Origin: Globobulimina sp.
Lineage: Eukaryota; Foraminifera; Rotaliida
Assembly (NCBI GenBank): GCA_003354225.1
Contig: PIVH01000427.1
Coordinates: 1-5,830 of the forward strand
Length of the DNA stretch: 5,830 nucleotides
Direction of reading: 5' to 3'
Shown here: one piece after another, positions 1 through 4,794 of the stretch
Position numbering within the stretch: position 1 is the first letter of the stretch
How the letters are laid out: the number at the start of each line of letters is the position of its first letter
Position numbers and translations under genes: made by a program
The notes under the pieces: model-generated
Told to the model about the DNA's origin: nothing
What the model saw: only the letters and a program-made list of their open reading frames with translations
Database searches by the model: none

Positions 1-54
1 TGCCAGAATATCACATTATAGCAAGCCTTCTATGAAGAAGAGTATTATGATCTT

Positions 55-237
55 TCATTTCGCCGGCAGGCAACATAATGACGAAAAAAAAATAATCATG
101 GTGATGATGAATGATTCTACACTTGGAACTTGTTTTGAATTTTGTTCAATAGGATTGACTAATTTCTCCAAAATTCCAGCTATACCATAACCTTGCGATA
201 TCAACTTTATATTTGGTACATGATCTAATAATATCAT
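55..237 (-). CDS. Doubtful small minus-strand ORF, unrecognised
   Basis: An ATG at 237-235 opens 60 codons ending in TGA at 57-55. The first 40 residues are mixed and globular-looking (for example LEKLVNPIEQNSKQV). The last 20 are hydrophobic (SFIITMIIFFSSLCCLPAK) and come from a T-rich stretch that could equally be an intron. The 29-bp stretch that encodes the KLVNPIEQNS part (135-163) recurs at 1377-1405 with one mismatch, where it sits directly after a splice-acceptor-like TTTTTTCCAG. This may therefore be one exon of a longer gene leaving the window to the left. A possible upstream start is ATG at 274-272, followed by a GTACGT donor at 254, but I found no acceptor that joins it in phase. 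I recognise no family. It could also be non-coding. Confidence 0.25.
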   Translation of the reverse strand: MILLDHVPNIKLISQGYGIAGILEKLVNPIEQNSKQVPSVESFIITMIIFFSSLCCLPAK

Positions 238-332
238 AGGCTATTACTACGTACCTTTTTTTTTCGTCTGCCATTGTTAGTTCACTCAGTATATCAAATT
301 TTAAAAATCAGTCATTCTAGATCATTCTAGAT
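135..332 (-). repeat. Left arm of a diverged inverted duplication
   Basis: Two blocks on the minus strand match the plus strand at 1217-1405 in the same order. The block at 332-317 is identical (16 of 16) to 1217-1232 (ATCTAGAATGATCTAG). The block at 163-135 matches 1377-1405 at 28 of 29 bases. The spacers between the blocks are 153 and 144 nt and have mostly diverged. Two colinear blocks at nearly equal spacing indicate common descent of a segment of about 190 nt, now in opposite orientations on either side of the gene at 321-1062. I saw no target-site duplication at the outer ends. Confidence 0.6.
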
Positions 333-1062
333 ATTCTTGAAAATGGCACTTACCATTTAAGGCCAAAGAAGCCAAAGAAGTCTCAAATTGTAATCAATTG
401 GGACAAACGTAAATGGAATGGCAAGATTAAGGCCGCAGGGAAGCTGCTTAAGCAATATCGACTGCCAAAGGTCTCAAAGGCTGAAGCAAGAACAAAGGCG
501 AAAGCAAAGATGAAAGCGAAGGAGAATGCAAAAGGGAAAGTAGTATATGAAGAGCCGACACATTTGAAGGCAATTTATTGGGTGGCACCTGTCAAAAAGG
601 GACAGGATTATGTTATTGACGTGCAATGGTTTGGTTTGCCAGGTATCAATACAACCAAATCACTTTTGATAATATATACAATATATATATAATATACAAT
701 ATAGGTTTTTATGCTCGTAGCTTGAGTACGATATTGGACGGAGGTGTTGAAGAGGTGGCGATTGAATGCCAACTACGGCATTGCGAATATGGACAATTTA
801 GCAGATGGTTTATTGCGCGGTCTGCACAGCAGCAGCAGCAGTTGTGTGTCAATGATATTGTGTATGACACCGCGGATAAGAAATATCTGGAAATTTTGAG
901 ACTGCCACGGCTGAACAGCTTTATGTGTGGCCTGGATTTGGAAATTATTTGGTTGGATTTGCGCGTGAATTTGATGCGTATGGCAGATTAATTGGAGATA
1001 ATGATGGATGGATATCGGATACGGAATATTTAGTTATAATGAGCATATACAAATTGTTATAA
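321..1062 (+). CDS. Lysine-rich hypothetical protein, spliced, possibly broken
   Basis: I do not recognise this family. Segment A is open from 321 (after a TAG at 318-320) to 642. It reads DILENGTYHLRPKKPKKS, then a long Lys/Ala-rich stretch, then THLKAIYWVAPVKKGQ and DVQWFGLP. A GT-AG intron (643-704) splits a Gly codon, and segment B (from 705) begins GFYARSLSTILDGGVEEV and contains five CAG codons (827-841). Segment B's own frame stops at 989-991, but from about 877 a different frame gives a more protein-like sequence (LYVWPGFGNYLVGFAREF, then DNDGWISDTEYL) that stops at 1060-1062. A 59-nt intron at 860-918 would join the two frames in phase; otherwise there is a frameshift. No in-frame ATG exists at the 5' end. 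Either an upstream exon is missing from view, or the start is broken: an ATG at 343 in good context is one frame off. Codon third positions are richer in G/C than in the genes at 3694 and 4795. The gene could be real, rapidly evolving, or a pseudogene. Confidence 0.5.
643..704 (+). other. Spliceosomal intron, 62 nt
   Basis: The donor is CCAG|GTATCA and the acceptor is ACAATATAG|GTTTTT. The second half is nearly pure A and T (an ATATAT run at 671-702). Removing it joins codon phase 1 to phase 1 and restores a single open frame (WFGLP-G-FYARS). Without splicing, the upstream frame stops at 690-692. The drop in base complexity relative to both flanks supports an intron. Confidence 0.8.
860..918 (+). 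other. Frame-change region: small intron or frameshift
   Basis: The upstream frame is open through here (reading VYDTADKKYLEIL) and stops at 989-991. A second frame is open from 877 and runs to 1062. GTGTAT at 860 and CTGAACAG at 911-918 would form a 59-nt GT-AG intron that joins the two frames in phase (VNDI to LYVWPG) and is close in size to the neighbouring 62-nt intron. Against an intron, the region is not AT-rich and both frames look coding across it. A one-base shift between about 880 and 900 would explain it equally well. Confidence 0.45.
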
Positions 1063-1195
1063 TGGAGCTTCCGTCCGTTTTGATGCATACTGGGACTGTG
1101 TTTGTAGGGGAGAGGACTGTGTTGAGTGGGAGGGCAGAAAAGTGACTTGTTAGCGACTGGAAACGATTTTAGTTCGAGGATTGCTTGAATTTAAA

Positions 1196-1248
1196 GATTT
1201 TTCAAAAATCAGTGAAATCTAGAATGATCTAGCATGATTTTAAAAATC
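1196..1248. repeat. Imperfect palindrome with nested CTAG motifs
   Basis: The left arm GATTTTTCAAAAATCA (starting at 1196) pairs with the right arm TGATTTTAAAAATC (ending at 1248), allowing two single-base bulges. The centre contains TCTAGAATGATCTAG, whose reverse complement occurs at 317-331. The right arm ATTTTAAAAATCA also recurs in direct orientation at 298-310. It could be a MITE remnant, a hairpin at a transcript end, or a chance AT-rich palindrome. Confidence 0.5.
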
Positions 1249-1405
1249 ACAGGTTTGCTCCCGTGCAAAAAAAAAAAATACACAAATATGCAGAAAAATA
1301 TTCTAAGATTGGTGGTGAAAACGATTTTACATAAGATTCAATATTCTTGACGATATTCCAATTTTATTTTTTCCAGATTAGTCAATCATATTGAACAAAA
1401 TTCAA
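1217..1405 (+). repeat. Right arm of the inverted duplication
   Basis: This is the partner of minus-strand 332-135. The shared blocks are 1217-1232 (16 of 16) and 1377-1405 (28 of 29, ATTAGTCAATC to ATTCAA). Just before the second block lies ATTTTTTCCAG, a good splice acceptor by sequence. The reading that follows (LVNHIEQNS) stops at 1433-1435. It therefore looks like the remains of an exon edge. The sequence between the blocks is mostly unalignable by eye. Confidence 0.6.
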
Positions 1406-1535
1406 TTACCACTCAGCATAAAATTGCAAAATGATGATGATCAATGCTGTGTGATGTGACGTGAATATCTTTCTTCGATAATGTTTTCCAATATAAAAAA
1501 AGTGTTGCTAATGTTTTCATTTTTGGGATTTACTT

Positions 1536-1541
1536 TTTATT
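1536..1541 (-). terminator. AATAAA polyadenylation signal for the START gene
   Basis: On the minus strand AATAAA lies about 84 nt past the TAA stop (1627-1625), a normal 3'-UTR distance. No other canonical hexamer was seen between it and the stop. Confidence 0.6.
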
Positions 1542-1624
1542 ATGCATCAAATTAACAATGATCATTTTAAAAATATGAACACAAGTTACAAAACATAGGC
1601 AGCCTAAATATATCACTAATATTG

Positions 1625-3644
1625 TTATGTATTTGTACTTTTCTCTTCATCATTCCCTTGTTGATTCCCAACCTCATTCTCATCAAAACTATCCCGATCA
1701 CCTTGTCTCTGTTTTACATCATCCTCATTTGCTACATCCTGCACTATGCCCACCACATCATTATCATTCACATTCTGTTTAAATTCCTCATCATTAATAT
1801 TCCTCACATTGTCTACAACATTATCACCCACACTCTCATTCTCTTTATTCTCCACTTCATCCACAACTACATCCTGCTTATACTCATCCGCAGCATTCCT
1901 ATCCGCATCCAATAACGCAGTCTCATCAAAGGCAAAAAGCATATCATCAATATCATCCACGCCACTTTTCATTCTCTGCATCTCTCTCACTTCATCCTCC
2001 TCAAAATCTGCACCTAAATCACTGCTCTTATTCCCATAAATATCATCGTCCGCAATAGTCAAAATATCCTCATTTATCTTCTCCTCATCGTTCGAATTCG
2101 TATCCTTTTGTGCTTTCTGCAAATCTGGCGTTGGAATTGGTGTTTCTATGTCGTAATAGCTTCCTGTCTCCTTTTGCTTATATCGCATACTCACACTCTT
2201 TGAACCAACACTCACAAATTCCAAATCATTTCCTTTCTCGTGCTTCATCTCCGCATCACTCAAATCACAATCTTCAAATGAAAATTGCAACTAAAACAAC
2301 AACAAAAACAGATTGTAAGTATACAAAAACCAGACCGTTGGTATACAAAGAACTAAAAAAAACAGATTTTATGTATACAAAAAACAGATTGCAATCGGGT
2401 TTTTTAACAAACCGTTTTATCATTTAGCAGCACCTCACTTTCACCTCTGACTTTATACAACTTTGGATCCACATAAATGCCAACATATTGCAACATATTT
2501 AAAGGAATATGGATCTGTCCCGGTTGCGACAATAACTTTACATTTGCATCAATATACTTTTTCAACGACAATATAATTTTCGGTGTATCCGATATCATTC
2601 CATTGATTATCCAGTTAGGAATCGTCCCTTTTAAATCCAAATGCGAATAATATGTAACTTTGGTGTAATTACTGTTCCTTTCGTACCATGGTCGCAAATG
2701 ATATAAATCCAATGTATAAAATGCGCGAACATATTCTTGTGACTTATTTTTGTCTTGAAATCCATTAATAACATCCTGATATGCTGCCGAATCATGCACA
2801 GATCTGCACCCTGTAATCACCTCCGCATTGGGCAATATATACACAAATCCCACGCCAAATATATCCCGCTCAGCCATGAACATTGGAGTCTTTGTCTGTG
2901 CATAGAATAAGCCGCAATGCTGCGATAACTGCTCGATTTCATAGATGGTATCTGAGTATTCTTCATAACTGCATTCATGTTGCGAGTTTTCGATAATACC
3001 ACATATTATCGGTGTGGAATAAGGCAAAATCATCTCGCCTTTGGTGGCAGATATGGACGAATCTGAGATGTTATTCCAGTAACAATTTAAATGTGTGTCA
3101 TTGTAGGAATCCAGTTTGAATTTCTCTGAGGAGGATAACTTCCATTCATTGTAGGTTCCGCCAGTGTTTTTCTTTAAGTTTTTCCATTGACGCCAGTCAT
3201 TGAATATGTTTAATGCGTCTTGCACAACGTTGCTATATTTATGTTGATCTGGTAGTTTATGGATTAATTGCGCTAAATTAGTGTCGTCGTATTGGTTGTA
3301 ATTGGAATCTAAATAACGGTCTATTCCTTGCGTTATCCATTGCGATGATTTTTGCATTTTGGAGGTGAACAATGATTTATAGGCAGATGATTCGTACCAT
3401 GATGAAGAATTTATATATGGTATGGCTGATGGAGAGAGTGCTTGTTTTTGTTCGGTTTGCTTGTCATTGTTTTGGTTTGTTTGCTGCTGCGCGGTTTCTT
3501 TTACTTCATTTTCGTCGCCTAAACCGACACTAACTCGTTTTCTTTTGGTGTTGCGTGTGATGCAAATGGTGTATTGAATTTGTGATGAAAATGGTGCAAA
3601 AGATAATATAGAGGATATTACTTGAGATCATTCCAAGCCCACAT
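1625..3644 (-). CDS. START-domain lipid-transfer protein with acidic tail
   Basis: The START core is encoded at about 3200-2550. It contains FNDWRQWKNL, then MFMAERDIFGVGFVYIL (matching the family's PRD-F-V segment), then TKVTYYSHLDLKGTIPNWII (the START 'T.V.Y..H.D.KG.IP.W' end) and a C-terminal helix, TPKIILSLKKYI. START domains bind a single lipid or sterol in a helix-grip pocket; the ligand here is unknown. The main exon is open from 3627 to 2404 but has no in-frame ATG until 3357, and the upstream Gln/Asn-rich stretch (VGLGDENEVKE, TAQQQTNQNN) looks coding. A mini-exon at 3644-3622 (MWAWNDL) joined to 3529 fits in phase. After a 122-nt intron (2412-2291) the last exon adds 221 residues, about 28% Asp/Glu by hand count and apparently disordered. 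The predicted total is 601 aa. Segments: 3644-3622 (tentative), 3529-2413, 2290-1625. No membrane segment or signal peptide is evident. It is divergent from the L15 gene. Confidence 0.8.
2291..2412 (-). other. Intron of the START gene, 122 nt, phase 0
   Basis: On the minus strand the donor is AAAACG|GTTTGT and the acceptor is GTTGTTGTTTTAG|TTGCAA. The upstream exon ends on a codon boundary and the downstream exon starts on one, so the START frame runs straight into the acidic frame. The downstream ORF has no ATG at its beginning (it opens with TTG, then CAATTT) and cannot be an independent gene as drawn. If the intron is retained, translation ends two codons in (Val-Cys-stop), giving a tail-less START protein. 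Confidence 0.8.
2309..2399. repeat. Tandem repeat inside the START-gene intron
   Basis: On the plus strand, units begin CAGATTG, CAGACCG, CAGATTT and CAGATTG at 2309, 2331, 2363 and 2385. The first three carry GTATACAAA (GTATAC at 2319, 2341 and 2373). Units one and three are 22 nt. Unit two is 32 nt with an A-rich insertion. The fourth is partial. On the transcribed strand the units become T-runs ending in TTGTATAC, with a TTTTTTTTAG (2362-2353) that resembles a second acceptor. Confidence 0.75.
3530..3621 (-). other. Predicted first intron of the START gene, 92 nt
   Basis: On the minus strand a possible donor GTAATA follows ATGTGGGCTTGG...CTCAA (exon 3644-3622). The acceptor CGAGTTAG leaves one base that completes an Asn codon before GTC GGT TTA. 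An alternative acceptor at 3542 (CCAAAAG|A) also fits in phase and adds KRVSV. Without splicing, the 3644 ATG gives only eight codons and then TAA. This is a phase-consistent guess. A cDNA could place exon 1 elsewhere. Confidence 0.35.
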
Positions 3645-3693
3645 ATTGAAAAGTTTGATCTAAGAAGTTTTTTTAAGCTTATTAAAAGTGAAC
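3645..3693. promoter_or_regulatory. Compact divergent 5' region, START gene and L15
   Basis: Only 49 nt separate the predicted START-gene ATG (3644) from the L15 ATG (3694), and even the certain START coding sequence begins within about 170 nt. The gap is AT-rich, with an eight-T run at 3667-3674 and TTAAGCTTATTAAAAG just before the L15 start. It must contain or overlap both 5' UTRs and probably a shared promoter. TTTTTTTTAAG at 3667-3677 could alternatively be a splice acceptor in the L15 5' UTR. Confidence 0.4.
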
Positions 3694-4590
3694 ATGCAAA
3701 GAACACTTGCACGGAATAATATACATTCAATTGTCCGTAAAGATGCTCTATTATATCATTATCAGCATTGCAAGTACGGATCAATACAAATGAACCAGTT
3801 ACATGATGCATACAAAGGACACACACGTAAACGTACAAAAGGTCGCGGGCCAAATAATACGGTTGGTTTAGGTGACAAAGGCGCAAAAGTAAGACAAGGA
3901 AACAGACGTACATCACATCGTGGATTTGAAGGTGGACAGACACCGCTTCATATAGCATCGCCACGTATTGGTTGGCACAAATTTGACCATTCCAATGCTT
4001 TGAATTGGTTGGATTTAGAAAAAATTGAGCGATGGATCGAACGTGGTGCGCTCAATAAAAATAAAGTAATTACAATGCATGATTTAGTAAAATCACGTTG
4101 TTTTCGAAACAAATTGCATTTAAAATATGGTTTAGCACTGATTAATAATACAAACGAATATGATGTGTTTCCCTATAAAATCAATATCGAAGTCACATTT
4201 GTGACTCCCTCAACAAAACAAGCGATAGAGGCCGCGGGAGGCACTGTGCGATTGAAGTATTATCAAATGAATGATTTACGGCATCATATATATCCGCATA
4301 GATTTGAATTTGTGGCAAAATATGGATATCATGAATTGGACACATTGCCAAGACCAAGATGGAGGCACTTTTTTCCAGATTATCCACAGTTGCCGATATT
4401 GGATGATTTGCAGTATTTGGGTAAGTATCAGGTGCATCCCGAGTTATTACCGAAAAATATTTCTGATGAACAGGAATTAAAGCAACAGGAAGAAAAATTA
4501 AAACTGGCAAAGAAACGTTATCCAAAACCGTTGTTTAGGAGACCTACGGATTTGAAAACAAAATTATTTAAATGGTCGAAACCAAATTGA
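3694..4590 (+). CDS. MRPL15: Mitochondrial large-subunit ribosomal protein L15 (uL15m)
   Basis: A 298-residue protein, the usual length for mitochondrial L15 (about 300 aa in animals and fungi) and roughly twice bacterial L15. Residues 1-23 (MQRTLARNNIHSIVRKDALL) are Arg/Lys-rich with a single acid and resemble a cleavable matrix-targeting presequence. Residues 45-85 are the diagnostic L15 N-terminal loop that threads through 23S-type rRNA: RKRTKGRGPNNTVGLGDKGAK, then RTSHRGFEGGQTPL. Then comes PRIGW, and around 170-180 the L15 fold core VTPSTKQAIEAAGGTVRL. The C-terminal third (DTLPRPRWRHFFPDY, a Lys/Gln-rich helix, then RRPTDLKTKLFKW) is the mitochondrial extension. The start is the ATG at 3694, with A at -3. 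The GTG six bases earlier is not used in a nuclear gene. It is intact, without introns or internal stops. It would be made in the cytosol and work in the mitochondrial 50S-like subunit. Confidence 0.95.
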   Translation: MQRTLARNNIHSIVRKDALLYHYQHCKYGSIQMNQLHDAYKGHTRKRTKGRGPNNTVGLGDKGAKVRQGNRRTSHRGFEGGQTPLHIASPRIGWHKFDHSNALNWLDLEKIERWIERGALNKNKVITMHDLVKSRCFRNKLHLKYGLALINNTNEYDVFPYKINIEVTFVTPSTKQAIEAAGGTVRLKYYQMNDLRHHIYPHRFEFVAKYGYHELDTLPRPRWRHFFPDYPQLPILDDLQYLGKYQVHPELLPKNISDEQELKQQEEKLKLAKKRYPKPLFRRPTDLKTKLFKWSKPN

Positions 4591-4675
4591 TTGATTTATA
4601 CTTGTTTGTTTCAGTTCGTTTCTAATTATAATGCGTTTTGTAAATTAAGCTTCGGAAATTTACAGAAACTTCAAA

Positions 4676-4756
4676 ATGCCGCCAATCGTTACAGGAATAA
4701 GCAGCTGCAACGGCGTTATGCAATTATCGCACTATCGCATTAATAAATACTCATAA
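4676..4756 (+). CDS. 26-codon upstream ORF before the membrane-protein gene
   Basis: ATG in the context TCAAAATGCC begins MPPIVTGISSCNGVM and ends in TAA at 4754-4756, 38 nt before the next gene's ATG. If the transcript of that gene starts upstream of 4676, this would be a uORF that lowers its translation. The second codons are CCG and CCA and the base composition is less AT-rich than around it. It may be chance. A shorter ATG-to-TAA frame (MRFVN) sits at 4631-4648. Confidence 0.3.
   Translation: MPPIVTGISSCNGVMQLSHYRINKYS
4742..4747 (+). terminator. AATAAA polyadenylation signal, probably for L15
   Basis: A canonical hexamer about 150 nt past the L15 TGA, with AT-rich flanks. It is the only AATAAA in the spacer on this strand. 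It overlaps the end of the short ORF at 4676-4756. Confidence 0.45.
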
Positions 4757-4794
4757 TTCACATAAACCGTTAGTACCGCACCTGCGCAACAAAC

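Larger units (their letters stand above)
1063..1624. other. Intergenic region between convergent genes
   Basis: No convincing gene lies here. A G-rich stretch (1100-1140) follows the plus-strand gene. Then come a palindromic CTAG-containing repeat (1196-1248), a 12-base A run (1267-1278), a repeated AAACGATTTTA (1161-1171 and 1319-1329), the right arm of the inverted duplication, and the 3' flank of the minus-strand START gene. The convergent arrangement implies that this is 3'-UTR or terminator territory for both neighbours. I found no AATAAA for the plus-strand gene. Confidence 0.6.
4591..4794. other. Intergenic spacer between L15 and membrane-protein gene
   Basis: 204 nt, AT-rich. It contains the short upstream ORF at 4676-4756 and an AATAAA at 4742-4747, about 150 nt past the L15 stop. 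The next start codon is only 48 nt further, so the L15 3' UTR and the next promoter or 5' UTR must overlap or abut. TTTGTTTCAG at 4604-4613 resembles a splice acceptor and may belong to the 5' UTR of the next gene. I see no RNA gene. Confidence 0.6.

Noticed and set aside
32-190. 53-codon plus-strand ORF starting MKKSIMIFHF
   Set aside because: Antisense to a more protein-like minus-strand frame, with no family resemblance and no sign of a continuing exon.
311-332. Heat-shock element made of TTC/GAA repeats near the left gene start
   Set aside because: TTCTTGAA at 335-342 is suggestive, but the surrounding units do not keep the required 5-bp spacing with intact TTC/GAA cores.
880-905. Programmed -1 ribosomal frameshift as the cause of the frame change
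   Set aside because: GAA ATT TTG does not form a canonical X XXY YYZ heptamer in the reading frame and no strong downstream stem or pseudoknot was apparent. An intron or indel is simpler.
626-991. Independent 121-residue plus-strand ORF
   Set aside because: Its first 26 codons lie over segment A of the lysine-rich gene and its AT-rich intron in another frame. The useful part (705 onward) is the next exon of that gene.
1062-1145. 27-codon ORF overlapping the stop of the left gene (TAATG)
   Set aside because: Too short, Gly/Val/Thr-rich from a G-rich stretch; termination-reinitiation is unusual in eukaryotes and nothing else supports it.
2309-2399. CRISPR-like array
   Set aside because: Units are contiguous, of unequal length and inside an intron; there are no unique spacers.
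1622-2427. Three plus-strand ORFs (1622-1915, 1746-2039, 2110-2427) rich in Leu, Ile, Ser, His
   Set aside because: They are complements of the Asp/Glu-rich last exon (GAT and GAA read backwards as ATC and TTC) and the intron. Their hydrophobicity is an artefact that could be mistaken for membrane proteins.
1625-3372. Two separate bacterial-style genes starting at TTG codons (2290 and 3372), plus a GTG start for L15
   Set aside because: The START fold, mitochondrial L15 and in-phase GT-AG introns point to a nuclear genome, where such starts are not expected.
3530-3964. 144-residue minus-strand ORF with hydrophobic stretches
   Set aside because: Mostly antisense to the conserved L15 loop.
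4193-4525. Minus-strand ORF of 110 residues, and the plus-strand ORF at 4271-4480
   Set aside because: Both are out-of-frame readings of the intact L15 gene.
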